A program made the position numbers and the translations under genes. From Actinomycetota bacterium (GTDB lineage: Bacteria > Actinomycetota > Aquicultoria > Aquicultorales > Aquicultoraceae), in the NCBI GenBank assembly GCA_018333515.1, contig JAGXSZ010000013.1, positions 1-64,000 of the forward strand: 64,000 nucleotides of DNA. Reading direction: 5' to 3'. The notes under the pieces were generated by a model. It ran no database searches and had not been told where the DNA came from. It was given only the letters and a program-made list of their open reading frames with translations. Below, one piece after another: positions 15,410 to 24,209 of the stretch (positions are counted from its first letter, which is position 1; each line of letters starts with the position of its first letter).

Positions 15410-16849
15410 ATGGTGGAAAAAGTAAAAGCAAGACTCTCATCATGGTGGTTCGCGCTCGCCGCCGCATTGTTGGCGAGCGTTGTCTTCGCGGCGCTCTTCG
15501 GCCAGTCCTCATATGATATCAACGGGTTCAGGTTGGGCTTGAGCGCGTCACCCTCGTATCGGGGCGACACGGAACTCGCGATCCCGCCATTCGGCGAGAT
15601 ATCCGCCCGGACTCATGGTACGCCGCTTAAGCTTAAGGTCGCCTTCGAGCGTATTTACCCGAGCCGGTTAGCCCAGGTCGCAAACGATATAGACAATGGC
15701 GGCGAGCTGGTCGACAGACTCGAGGCCGACGGCCGGAGCGCTTTCAGGCGGTTCGTATTGCGGCTGATCGCGATAGCGGCGCTCGGGGGCGCCCTCGGGG
15801 CCGCGTTAACGCCAAGAAGACGCCTGCTCAAGGCAGGGGCCGGCGCACTCGCCGGCGCTTTCCTTGTCGGCTCGTTGCTGCTGGCGACCTACCGAACCTT
15901 CGACGTTGAAGCCTTTAAGCAGCCGCGCTATAGCGGCGCGTTGACGGCGGCGCCTTGGGCTATCGACGCCATCGCCAAGCAACTCGGCAATATCGCGGCG
16001 TTTCGTCAGGAGATAAAGAGCATCGCTAAGAATATCAACCTCTTTTACTCCAAGGTCGACGCCTGGCAACCGCTTCGGGACGACACCATCAAGGTGCTCC
16101 ATGTCTCGGACCTCCACAACAACCCGGCGGCGGTAGACCTAACCCGGCGTGTCGCCATCGATTTTAAGGCCGACTTCATCATCGATACGGGCGACATCAC
16201 CGACTGGGGCACACCGATCGAGACCAAGCTCATCGAGGGCATCGCGACGTTGCCGGTGCCGTATTATTTTGTCCCCGGAAACCACGACTCTCCGGAGACG
16301 ATAGAATATCTGAAATCGGTAGAGAATGTGACCGTTCTCCAGGGAGCCCCGGTCGAGATAGAAGGAATCCCCGTTCTGGGCGTCCCCGACCCGGCGTCCT
16401 ACGCCTTTGAGGCCCACGTAGCCGGCGAGGATTCGATGACGGCGATGGAGCGGCGAATCGACGAGACTATCGACACGATGACCGTCGAGCCTCAAATACT
16501 GGCGATCCATAACTCCGCGCTCGCCGGCGAGTTCTTTGGCCGGGTACCGGTAGTTTTGAGCGGACATGTCCACAAGGCGCAGCTCAAAGAGAAAGCCGGA
16601 TACGTTATGAGCAACGCCGGGACTACCGGTGGGGCGGGAATTCGGACGTTTCAAAATAGAGAAGGCGTACCGTATACGCTCAACCTCCTACATTTCGACC
16701 GCGCGACAAAACGTCTGGCGGCAATCGACAGCCTTGCCGTGATGGGGGCGGCGCGCGAGTTTCGCCTGGAGCGGTCGCTAATCGAATGGCCGGATGGAGA
16801 TAGCAGGACTTCCGGCGCGAAGGGCGAATTAATCGAGCAGAGAAAATAG
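15410..16849 (+). CDS. Membrane-bound metallophosphoesterase
   Basis: 479 residues from the ATG at 15410; the frame upstream to 15347 overlaps the promoter and is unlikely to be used. A transmembrane helix lies at residues 12-30 (WWFALAAALLASVVFAALF). A second hydrophobic block (FVLRLIAIAALGGALGAAL, then AGALAGAFLVGSLLLATY) follows an extracytoplasmic stretch. The calcineurin-like metal-binding motifs are complete: VSDLHNN, IDTGDITDWG, VPGNHDSPE, IHNSAL and SGHVHKAQ. The bimetal phosphoesterase domain would follow the last helix. Its substrate is unknown. The yihY gene starts 13 bases after the stop. Confidence 0.85.
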   Translation: MVEKVKARLSSWWFALAAALLASVVFAALFGQSSYDINGFRLGLSASPSYRGDTELAIPPFGEISARTHGTPLKLKVAFERIYPSRLAQVANDIDNGGELVDRLEADGRSAFRRFVLRLIAIAALGGALGAALTPRRRLLKAGAGALAGAFLVGSLLLATYRTFDVEAFKQPRYSGALTAAPWAIDAIAKQLGNIAAFRQEIKSIAKNINLFYSKVDAWQPLRDDTIKVLHVSDLHNNPAAVDLTRRVAIDFKADFIIDTGDITDWGTPIETKLIEGIATLPVPYYFVPGNHDSPETIEYLKSVENVTVLQGAPVEIEGIPVLGVPDPASYAFEAHVAGEDSMTAMERRIDETIDTMTVEPQILAIHNSALAGEFFGRVPVVLSGHVHKAQLKEKAGYVMSNAGTTGGAGIRTFQNREGVPYTLNLLHFDRATKRLAAIDSLAVMGAAREFRLERSLIEWPDGDSRTSGAKGELIEQRK

Positions 16850-16862
16850 GGGGGAGGTCGCT

Positions 16863-17735
16863 ATAACTTTCGCGCGAACGCTAATCGGATTCTTACTGGA
16901 AGTCTACACCAAATTCATCGAGCATCGGGGCGCGCTTTTAGCGGGCGGCATCGCCTTTTTCATCTTCTTCTCGCTCTTTCCGATCCTGCTCTTCACCGGG
17001 GTTATCCTCGCTTACGTTCTCGAGAACCAAGCGGTGCGCGCGCAGCTCATGGACTATGTCTTCAATAATTTTCCGGTCTTCGCCGATTTGGCCGGGGGGA
17101 CGATAGAGGAGCTTATCAACAAGCGCTCGAGCGCCGGCGCTATCGCGCTCATCGGTTTTCTTTGGGCGGGGACCAATCTCTTTGGCGGCTTGGCCATCGG
17201 GCTCAACGCGGTCTACGAGGTCGCCGAGACGCGCAACCTTATCTTGCAGCGGCTCATAGCAATTGTCGTTTATCTGATGATAGCCGGGCTTATCATCTTG
17301 TCCTTTGGCGCGACCGCAATCGCCTCGGTCTTTCGAGACGAGGTCTTGCGGATGCTCTTTCCCGACCGGATAATCGCGGTCACGTGGACGATATTCAGCC
17401 TCGGGTTGGGAGCCGTATTCACGATACTCCTCTTTCTCGTCGTCTACAAGATGGTCCCCAACGTCAAGGTCGGGCTCTTGAGCATCTTGCCCGGGACCGT
17501 CGCCGCCGGCCTATGCTGGGAGCTGGCGAAATATGGCTTCGCCGTATACCTAAGCGCGTTCGCGAGCCAGGGGTACGGCCTGATTTACGGCTCGTTCGCG
17601 ACGATCGTTTTGTTGATGTTCTGGCTCTATATCTCGGCGGTCTTGCTCTTGCTCGGCGCGGAGATAAACGTCGCGTTCAAGCGCCGCGCCGCGGGTGGTG
17701 TCAAGAGCTTTGAACCGCGAAAAGGCAGCAAATAG
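16863..17735 (+). CDS. YihY/BrkB-family membrane protein, apparently starting with ATA
   Basis: The family N-terminus (YTKFIEHRGALLAGGIAFFI then FFSLFPILLF) is encoded in an open frame that contains no ATG, GTG or TTG before residue 55. A strong GGGGAGG site (16850-16856) is followed seven bases later by ATA ACT TTC, so ATA at 16863 is the best start, giving 290 residues. The protein has about six transmembrane helices, as usual for this family (once called RNase BN), whose function is unclear. Using the internal GTG at 17034 would delete the first helices. A G-to-A difference in an ATG is the simple alternative explanation. Confidence 0.8.
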   Translation: MTFARTLIGFLLEVYTKFIEHRGALLAGGIAFFIFFSLFPILLFTGVILAYVLENQAVRAQLMDYVFNNFPVFADLAGGTIEELINKRSSAGAIALIGFLWAGTNLFGGLAIGLNAVYEVAETRNLILQRLIAIVVYLMIAGLIILSFGATAIASVFRDEVLRMLFPDRIIAVTWTIFSLGLGAVFTILLFLVVYKMVPNVKVGLLSILPGTVAAGLCWELAKYGFAVYLSAFASQGYGLIYGSFATIVLLMFWLYISAVLLLLGAEINVAFKRRAAGGVKSFEPRKGSK

Positions 17736-18297
17736 GATATCGGACATCTTCAACCCTTATTATTCGTCGGCGCCCTTTTTTTGGCTGGTAGCGGCGATTG
17801 CGACCCCAACTACGGCAGCCTTTCTTCTCAATGCGGCTATTTTGACCGTTTTCTTCAGCGCTTTGCCGCTCTGGGATATTAGACGCCGCATTCGCGGAGG
17901 GCAGGTTCGAGACGTCCATATCAGCAGCCGCGAAGACCGGCTCAAGCCCTTCATCTTCTCGCTCAGTTGCGCGGTCGCGGGATTGGCGGCGCTCTACGTC
18001 GCCGGCGCCCCCGGCATGGTTCTCGCGGTCGCCTGGACGGTAGTAGCCTTGGGGGCGACGATAACGGCGGTGACTGCGGTTTGGAAGATAAGCCTCCATG
18101 CCGCCGGCATCACGTCGATTGCGGCCATGCTCTATTTCATCTTCGGCGCGGCGGCGGCCCCGGCCTTGCTGTTGGTACCGGTCGTGGGCTGGGCGCGCTT
18201 GACGCTCCGCAAGCATACTCCGGCGCAGTTGGCGGCCGGGATTCTCGTCGCAATAGTCGCTACTTCCGGGATTTTTTCGTTCTTCGGGCTGATTTGA
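17695..18297 (+). CDS. PAP2-like polytopic membrane protein
   Basis: 200 residues with about five hydrophobic helices (FFWLVAAIATPTTAAFLLNA, LAALYVAGAPGMVLAVAWTV, TSIAAMLYFIFGAAAAPALL). ISLHAAG and ARLTLRKHTPAQLAAG stand where PAP2 phosphatases have PSGH and SRxxxxxHxxxD. The final His is kept but the pattern is weakened, so catalytic activity is uncertain. Starts at GTG 17695/17698 or TTG 17710 all overlap the end of the yihY gene, implying coupling. Confidence 0.6.
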   Translation: MVSRALNREKAANRISDIFNPYYSSAPFFWLVAAIATPTTAAFLLNAAILTVFFSALPLWDIRRRIRGGQVRDVHISSREDRLKPFIFSLSCAVAGLAALYVAGAPGMVLAVAWTVVALGATITAVTAVWKISLHAAGITSIAAMLYFIFGAAAAPALLLVPVVGWARLTLRKHTPAQLAAGILVAIVATSGIFSFFGLI

Positions 18298-18337
18298 CGG
18301 AGCGGGCCGCGCTCGCTTGCCAAAGTATTGCGGTAGA

Positions 18338-18949
18338 TTAGTAACCCCGGATAGACTCGCCGCGCAGCCTTCTGGATTCCTCGGCCACGATGACTCGCCT
18401 CTCGGTGATGATTTTATCGACCGGCAGGTCGTGGCTCTCTCTTGGGATGTGCGGGACGATTTGGAGTTCGTAGGCGATTGAGAGTCTCGGAATCGCGGCC
18501 CCGACCCGGCTTAAGAAACGGTCGTAGTATCCGCCGCCGTAGCCGATGCGGTTGCCGCATTCGTCGAAGACCATGCCCGGGACGATAACCAAATCGATTT
18601 CCGCGGTAGCACAGTCGCAGGTACACGCGACCACCGGCTCCGGAATGCCGTATTTGCTCACAAAAAGCGTGCTAAGGTCATCTACGCCGCGCGGAACGAG
18701 GCTGTTGTTTTCGGTGTCGGTGATGGGAAGGGCGATTTTTTTGCCGGCCTTAAGGCTCGTTTCCATCATCGCGAGCGTCGGGACTTCGCTGCCGAACGCC
18801 GCGTAGAAAAGTATGTAGGACGAGCGCTCGTACTCGGGCTGCGCGAAGAGGCGCTCTCCGATAAGCGCCGCCCTGTCTTCGCGGTCTTCGGGGCGGAGCG
18901 CGTTTCGTTTATCGCTCGTTCTTTGGCGCAGCGCATGCTTTGGCGACAT
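18338..18949 (-). CDS. 5-formyltetrahydrofolate cyclo-ligase
   Basis: 203 residues. It begins with the basic helix KHALRQRTSDKRNAL and contains YAAFGSEVPT, KKIALPIT and the signature VIVPGMVFDECGNRIGYGGG followed by YYDRFL, which binds the nucleotide and folate. The enzyme converts 5-formyl-THF to 5,10-methenyl-THF. The ATG is preceded by AAAGGAAC. It converges with the PAP2-like gene. Confidence 0.92.
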   Translation of the reverse strand: MSPKHALRQRTSDKRNALRPEDREDRAALIGERLFAQPEYERSSYILFYAAFGSEVPTLAMMETSLKAGKKIALPITDTENNSLVPRGVDDLSTLFVSKYGIPEPVVACTCDCATAEIDLVIVPGMVFDECGNRIGYGGGYYDRFLSRVGAAIPRLSIAYELQIVPHIPRESHDLPVDKIITERRVIVAEESRRLRGESIRGY

Positions 18950-19049
18950 GCAGTTCCTTTCAAAATTCCGCTATTGCGGCGCTTTCTATGTTGAAAGCCC
19001 GGCCCAAAAGCAGTTTAATTAAATAAACACGAGCATAGGAGAGGGTCCC

Positions 19050-19964
19050 GTGATATTCTTTGAGATCATAACGACATTTCGCGACATTACCCTCGACATA
19101 CTCCCTTTAATTATTATATCACTTGTGCTCGCGGCTGTCCTGGCGCAATACTTCTCGCCGCGCTCGCTCGACCGGTTGATTCAAGGCACTCCGTCACGAG
19201 CGGTTTTAGTCTCGAGCTTCTTCGGCGTGTTTCTGCCGGCGACGACGGGTTGTCGAGTGCCGATGGCCGCCATCGCGCGCAAAAGCGGCGCCGCGTGGGC
19301 GCCGGTATTGACCTTTATTGCGGCGGGCTCGGCCGCCGGTGTTTCGACCCTGATTGTCACGTTGCTTCTTGGCTGGCAGTTAGCGGTGCTTCGCATTATA
19401 ATCGCGCTCTTATCGGCGTTGGTACTCTCCCTGGTCGTCACGAAGTTTATCGAGCCGAGATTTGCAACGGCTGCGATGGACTGCGAGGTGGAGCCGCTCT
19501 TCGATAACGACTTCTGCGAGTATTGTTTCGAGGCCGAGGATGATGCCCCGCCGGTGTTGCGGCTGTCCCGGGTCTGGCGGAGCCTGGCGCGCGGCGCGCG
19601 CGTCGTCGTGCCGTGGCTGGCGCTCAGCCTGCTGTTGGCATCTCTAATAGAGGTGGTCGTCTCGGAAGAGACCGTCACGGCGCTGCTCGGCGGACCGCTG
19701 GAAGCGCCTAAAGCCGCGCTTTTAGGGCTGCCCTTTTATTTTGTCTTCGGCGCCGACGTCCCCATAATCTATGTTTTGCTGAAGAAGGGGCTTAGCCTGG
19801 GTGGAGCGGTCGCGTTTATGCTCGCCGCCCCTGTGGTAAACGCGCCGGTCTTCGCGATAGTGGGGAGATGGTTGGGCTACCGCAGAGCCCTCGTATTTCT
19901 GGCGCTGTGCTGGTTGGTAGCGGCGGCGATAGGCATGCTCTTCGGTTACATGGATGCGCGATAA
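19050..19964 (+). CDS. Permease of the YraQ/DUF318 (ArsP-like) family
   Basis: 304 residues with about eight transmembrane helices, beginning ILPLIIISLVLAAVLAQYF. A central acidic cytoplasmic loop (EVEPLFDNDFCEYCFEAEDD) contains two Cys residues. The conserved loop that is PLCSCGVVP in many members reads PATTGCRVPMAAIARKSGA here, so one Cys remains. The second half repeats the hairpin (VVNAPVFAIVGRWLGYRRAL). Members include organoarsenical exporters, but no arsenic gene is nearby and the substrate is open. The GTG start follows GGAGAGGG. Confidence 0.75.
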   Translation: MIFFEIITTFRDITLDILPLIIISLVLAAVLAQYFSPRSLDRLIQGTPSRAVLVSSFFGVFLPATTGCRVPMAAIARKSGAAWAPVLTFIAAGSAAGVSTLIVTLLLGWQLAVLRIIIALLSALVLSLVVTKFIEPRFATAAMDCEVEPLFDNDFCEYCFEAEDDAPPVLRLSRVWRSLARGARVVVPWLALSLLLASLIEVVVSEETVTALLGGPLEAPKAALLGLPFYFVFGADVPIIYVLLKKGLSLGGAVAFMLAAPVVNAPVFAIVGRWLGYRRALVFLALCWLVAAAIGMLFGYMDAR

Positions 19965-20149
19965 GGCCGATAACGGCGATAAGGCCACAAGGGGATGTAG
20001 TGAAGGGCGCTCTTTGCGGCGGTTGCCGTCTGGATTCCGCCCGACAACTCCTGTATCCTCATGTAGTGCGCGGTTTTCTAGCGGCGGCAGTGAGATTTAC
20101 AGATGACGCAATAACGAATATTAGCATGACCCCCGCCGAGGAGGCAGAG

Positions 20150-21457
20150 ATGAAGATAGCGGCTAAGTTGGCCGATTCTCTTTTAGCTATCGCACCCGAT
20201 GAGCGAGTGCACATAATCATAAAATCAAGGCTCTTGGAGAAGGATATCGTCGATGAACTGACGCGAAAGCCCAAGCTGAGCGTGAGGCACATCATCAAGA
20301 TGGTCAATGCGATATCGGTCAGCCTCCCGGCCGGCGACGTAGAAGCGTTCGTCCGCGAGCCGTGGGTCGAGCGCATAGAGGAAGACGAGAAGGTCTACGC
20401 GGTTCTCGACGAATCGTTATCCCTGGTCAAGGTCCCCCAGGTATGGGAGAGCGGCCTCACCGGCAAAGATGTCAAGATAGCGGTCATCGACACCGGAATC
20501 GACATCTCGCACCCGGATTTCAACGGCAGGATTCTGGCGACGCAAGACTTCACACTCGAAGGGTTTCGTGACGGCAATGGGCACGGCAGTCTGGTCGCCG
20601 GCATTGCGGCCGGGAGCGGCTCATATTCGGCCGGTAAGTTTAAAGGAGCGGCCCCCGGCGCTTTGATTCTCGCCGGCAAAGTCCTCGCCGCCGACGGCAG
20701 CGGCAGGATGAGTGATGTGATGGCGGCGGTCGAATGGTCGGTCGACCTCGCCGCTGATATCATCAACCTCTCCCTGGGAACCAGCGGCTCTTCCGACGGC
20801 GGCGACGCGCTCTGTGAGATATGCGACCGGGCCGTCGAGAGCGGCATCGTGGTATGTGTGGCCGCCGGCAACGACGGGCCTAACCGCAGGACCGTAGGGA
20901 GCCCCGCCGCGGCGCGGCGCGTGATAACGGTCGGAGCCGCTACCGCTAACGGGTTGGTGGCCGAGTTTTCATCCCGGGGACCGACCTCCGATGACCGTCT
21001 CAAGCCCGAGATTATCGCGCCGGGCATCGACATTATCTCGGCGAGAGCGAAAGATACGAGAGCCGGTAAACCACTCGACAATTACTATACCTCGGCGACG
21101 GGCACGAGTATGGCCACGCCGCATGTCGCGGGCATAATCGCGCTGCTGTTGGAGGCCGCCGGAGATAGCTCCCCGCAGCTTATCAGAGAAGCGCTATTAA
21201 ATACGGCGACCGACCTGGAATTGGACGATTACGCGCAAGGCGCCGGAATGGTCGACGCGGGCTCGGCCCTGCGCTACGTCCGGACGCATGAAAACCCGCC
21301 GGAGCCGAACGAGCAGGCGCCACCGCGCTCGGCCTCGCTAAGCGCCCTTACGCAGCTCTATGAATCGGTCGTCCACCGGGATCGGGGAGCGCGCCGCCGG
21401 AACTCCAAGCGGTTCGAACTAATGGATGAAGAGGACCGGGAGCGCATCGAGTTCTAG
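20150..21457 (+). CDS. Subtilisin-like serine protease (S8)
   Basis: 435 residues from the ATG at 20150, chosen because GAGGAGG lies at 20138-20144; an ATG at 20126 is less well placed. Residues 20-85 resemble an I9-type propeptide (VNAISVSLPAGDVEAFVREP, WVERIEEDEKVYA). The catalytic triad is visible: AVIDTGID, GNGHGSLVAGIAAG and GTSMATPHVAG, with the oxyanion Asn in VCVAAGNDGP. No clear signal peptide is present, so it may be intracellular or exported unconventionally. The C-terminal 50 residues are charged and low in complexity. Confidence 0.9.
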   Translation: MKIAAKLADSLLAIAPDERVHIIIKSRLLEKDIVDELTRKPKLSVRHIIKMVNAISVSLPAGDVEAFVREPWVERIEEDEKVYAVLDESLSLVKVPQVWESGLTGKDVKIAVIDTGIDISHPDFNGRILATQDFTLEGFRDGNGHGSLVAGIAAGSGSYSAGKFKGAAPGALILAGKVLAADGSGRMSDVMAAVEWSVDLAADIINLSLGTSGSSDGGDALCEICDRAVESGIVVCVAAGNDGPNRRTVGSPAAARRVITVGAATANGLVAEFSSRGPTSDDRLKPEIIAPGIDIISARAKDTRAGKPLDNYYTSATGTSMATPHVAGIIALLLEAAGDSSPQLIREALLNTATDLELDDYAQGAGMVDAGSALRYVRTHENPPEPNEQAPPRSASLSALTQLYESVVHRDRGARRRNSKRFELMDEEDRERIEF

Positions 21458-21558
21458 CCGACGAGGAGGCGCGCCGCCAACGACAGGGCCGGCGATTATT
21501 GTCATGCGCCCCAAGAAGTCGGCTCCAAATACGGAAAAACGAGACAGGCGGGGAATTT

Positions 21559-22542
21559 TTGTCGACTATTATCGAAGTAAACGAACTCGCTAAAGACTAT
21601 AACGGCCACTCGGCGGTCAAAGGTATCTCGTTTGCGGTCGAGCGAGGCGAGATATTCGGATTTCTCGGCCCGAACGGCGCGGGAAAGACGACGACCATCA
21701 ACATGCTCTGCACGCTGCTGCGGCCCACCTCGGGCAGCGCGACCGTCGACGGCTACGACATCATAAAAAACCGCCTCGCCGTCAGGCAATCGATCGGCCT
21801 CGTCTTCCAGGACCCGAGCCTCGATGAGCGGCTCACCGCCCTAGAGAACCTGAAGTTTCACGGCATGATCTACGGAATACGCCGCGCGGAGCGCGCTCGC
21901 CGCATCGAAGAGGTGCTGGAGCTGGTCGAGCTTTCCGATAGGCGCCATGATATGGTTCGCACCTTCTCCGGCGGCATGAAGCGCCGCCTCGAGATTGCGC
22001 GGGGGCTTATGCACCGACCGCGAGTCCTCTTTTTGGACGAGCCGACGCTCGGCCTCGACCCGCAGACCCGCCACCGTATATGGGACTACATCAACCGGCT
22101 GAGGGTCGACGAAGGCCTCACAATTTTCTTGACCACCCACTATATGGACGAGGCGGAGCACTGCGCGCGCATCGCCATAATCGACAACGGCGACCTTATC
22201 GCCATCGATACGCCCGAAAAACTAAAAGAACAGGTAGGAGGCGATGTTGTCGTTCTGGTTACCGATGACAACGCGCGCGCGGCGACCGAGATTCAAGAGA
22301 AGTTCGGCGTCGCGGCCAAAGAGGTCAACGGCGAGCTGTCCTTACAGGTGGACGCGGGTGAGCACTTTATGCCCGCGCTTATCAAGGGCTTGGAGTCCGG
22401 GGTCACATCGATGTCGCTTCGCAAGCCGACGCTCGAAGACGTCTTTCTCAACCTTACCGGACGGAAGATTCGCGAGGAGAAGCTCGCGGGCATGGACCAG
22501 GTTCGGTCCCGGGTGCGCTCAAAGAGGAGGCGACAGCGATGA
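21559..22542 (+). CDS. ABC transporter ATP-binding protein (DrrA-like)
   Basis: 327 residues. Walker A GPNGAGKTTTINML, Q-loop LVFQDPSLDERLT, signature FSGGMKRRLEIARGLMHRP, Walker B VLFLDEPTLGLD and the H-loop TTHYMDEAEH are all present. The C-terminal extension ending SLRKPTLEDVFLNLTGR is typical of DrrA/daunorubicin-resistance-type exporters. The TTG at 21559 fits the start of homology and follows a purine-rich AGGCGGGGA. It overlaps the permease gene by four bases (ATGA). Confidence 0.92.
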   Translation: MSTIIEVNELAKDYNGHSAVKGISFAVERGEIFGFLGPNGAGKTTTINMLCTLLRPTSGSATVDGYDIIKNRLAVRQSIGLVFQDPSLDERLTALENLKFHGMIYGIRRAERARRIEEVLELVELSDRRHDMVRTFSGGMKRRLEIARGLMHRPRVLFLDEPTLGLDPQTRHRIWDYINRLRVDEGLTIFLTTHYMDEAEHCARIAIIDNGDLIAIDTPEKLKEQVGGDVVVLVTDDNARAATEIQEKFGVAAKEVNGELSLQVDAGEHFMPALIKGLESGVTSMSLRKPTLEDVFLNLTGRKIREEKLAGMDQVRSRVRSKRRRQR

Positions 22543-23297
22543 ACGCCGCTCTTATGGGTATTTACACCTTATGGCTCCGCGATATCACCCGGTTTGTCCG
22601 GGACAAGCCCCGGATAATAAGTTCGAGCGTACAGCCCCTGCTCTGGCTTTTCGTGCTGGGGATGGGGCTCTCGACCGCGTTTGCGCGCGGCGGCGGCGAC
22701 AACGACTACATGCGCTTTATCTATCCGGGCATCATCTCGATGTCGGTCTTGTTCACATCGATATTCTCGGCGGTCTCCATAATCTGGGACCGCGAGTTCG
22801 GTTTCTTGAAGGAGGTCCTCGTCGCGCCGATACCGCGCTGGTCGGTGGTGATAGGAAGGGCGCTTGGCGGAAGCACCGTCGCGGTATTGCAAGGTACCAT
22901 CATCCTTCTCGTCGCGCCGCTCGTCGGTGTGAGCTTTACCCTTATCCAACTGGCGCTCTCGTTTCTTATAATGTTTATGATAGCTTTCGCTATGACGTCA
23001 TTCGGCATCTTGATAGCGGCGCGCATCCATACGCACGAGGGATTTCAGGTGGTCGTCAACTTTATCCTGCTCCCGATGTTCTTCCTGTCGGGGGCGATGT
23101 TCCCGGTCAACGAAGGTCTGCCCGCGTGGATGCGGGCGCTTGTCTGCGTCAACCCGCTCAGTTACGGCGTCGACGCGTTACGCCAGACCCTCGTTGGGAT
23201 AAAGATTAATTCAATCTGGCTCGATTTGTCGGTAGTCGCGGCGTTCGGTATCCTCGCGTTGACGTCGGCGGTCTGGTATTTTGAAAAACACGAGTAA
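22539..23297 (+). CDS. ABC-2 type transporter permease
   Basis: 252 residues and six predicted helices, with the family's conserved features: QPLLWLFVLGMGLS, a cytoplasmic FLKEVLVAPIPRWSVVIGRA coupling segment, and FILLPMFFLSGAMFPV followed by NPLSYGVDALRQ. Together with the preceding ATPase it forms a two-gene exporter of lipids, drugs or polysaccharide. The substrate is unknown. Confidence 0.9.
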   Translation: MNAALMGIYTLWLRDITRFVRDKPRIISSSVQPLLWLFVLGMGLSTAFARGGGDNDYMRFIYPGIISMSVLFTSIFSAVSIIWDREFGFLKEVLVAPIPRWSVVIGRALGGSTVAVLQGTIILLVAPLVGVSFTLIQLALSFLIMFMIAFAMTSFGILIAARIHTHEGFQVVVNFILLPMFFLSGAMFPVNEGLPAWMRALVCVNPLSYGVDALRQTLVGIKINSIWLDLSVVAAFGILALTSAVWYFEKHE

Positions 23298-23316
23298 GTA
23301 CCGGCGCTTTTCTGCC

Positions 23317-23342
23317 TCGCCGCCGCCGGCCGGCGGCGGCGA
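23317..23342. repeat. Perfect 26-base GC palindrome after the ABC exporter
   Basis: The left half is TCGCCGCCGCCGG and the right half is its exact reverse complement, with no spacer. It lies 20 bases past the permease stop and lacks a T-tract, so it could form a cruciform, an RNA 3'-end hairpin, or bind a protein. Confidence 0.6.
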
Positions 23343-23504
23343 TACCGTTCTAATATACCGCCCTAATAATTAGCGCTCGGACCGTTGACGAGAGGGCCGC
23401 GCAGGACTATCATTCATCTAGTAATTCTTAAGTGGCGAGCCGATAAAACAGGATAGATTGTAAGGCAATGGCCGGCATTGCGGCTCGCCGGTTGGAGGTC
23501 AGGT

Positions 23505-24191
23505 ATGTATATCGTTATTGGCGGTTGCGGCCGGGTCGGCGCCCAGCTCGCGACAATGCTCTCGGACGACGGCCACAATGTCGTCGTCATCGACTCCGAC
23601 GGAGGGTCTTTTCGGCGTCTCGGTACGACCTTTAACGGCCTGACCATTGTCGGCAACGGCTTCGACGAGCGGGTTCTAGAGAAGGCCGGCATACAAAACG
23701 CCGATGTCTTCATCGCCGTCACCAACCTCGACAATACGAATATCATGGCGGGCCAAGTCGCCAAGAAGCTCTATGGCGTCAAGAAGGTCATCTCCAGGGT
23801 CTACTATCCGGACCGCGAGAAGACCTACCACAAGCTGGGGCTGGAGACGGTCTGCGGCACCACGCTAGTCGCGCGCAAAATCCGCGATTTCATAATCGGG
23901 CGCGAGTTTGTCTCGGAGGTAAGCCTCGATTTCAATACGCAGCTCGTAGAGATTAAAGCATCAGCGACACTCGCAGGCAAGAAGGTCGGCGATGTCGAAT
24001 TAGCCAATGAGTTTAGACCGGTCGTAATCGTGCGGGACGACGTGAGCATGATTGTGACGAATGAAACCAAAATCGCCGCGGGCGATGTGGTTATCGCCGC
24101 GGTCAGCGCCGGCGCGGTCTCGAAAGTATCGCGCTATTACGGGGTCGAAGTGCGCTCGACCAGCGCGGCCGGGCTCTCCTGTCCAATTTAG
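23505..24191 (+). CDS. trkA: TrkA-type NAD-binding K+ uptake regulator (first copy)
   Basis: 228 residues: one Rossmann RCK-N domain (MYIVIGGCGRVGAQLA, VVVIDSDGGSFRRL, NADVFIAVTNLDNTNIMAG) and an RCK-C domain (FNTQLVEIKASATLAGKKVG, PVVIVRDD, IAAGDVVIAAV). TrkA rings gate TrkH by NAD(H)/ATP binding. GGAGGTC precedes the ATG; the upstream frame to 23478 is not needed. A second, diverged copy follows 18 bases later. Two separate half-size subunits replace the fused double TrkA of enterobacteria. Confidence 0.92.
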   Translation: MYIVIGGCGRVGAQLATMLSDDGHNVVVIDSDGGSFRRLGTTFNGLTIVGNGFDERVLEKAGIQNADVFIAVTNLDNTNIMAGQVAKKLYGVKKVISRVYYPDREKTYHKLGLETVCGTTLVARKIRDFIIGREFVSEVSLDFNTQLVEIKASATLAGKKVGDVELANEFRPVVIVRDDVSMIVTNETKIAAGDVVIAAVSAGAVSKVSRYYGVEVRSTSAAGLSCPI

Positions 24192-24209
24192 CGCAAAAGG
24201 GTCAAAGGT

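Noticed and set aside
19868-20149. N-terminal extension of the subtilase to 19868
   Set aside because: It overlaps the permease gene and lacks family similarity. GAGGAGG before the ATG at 20150 decides the start.
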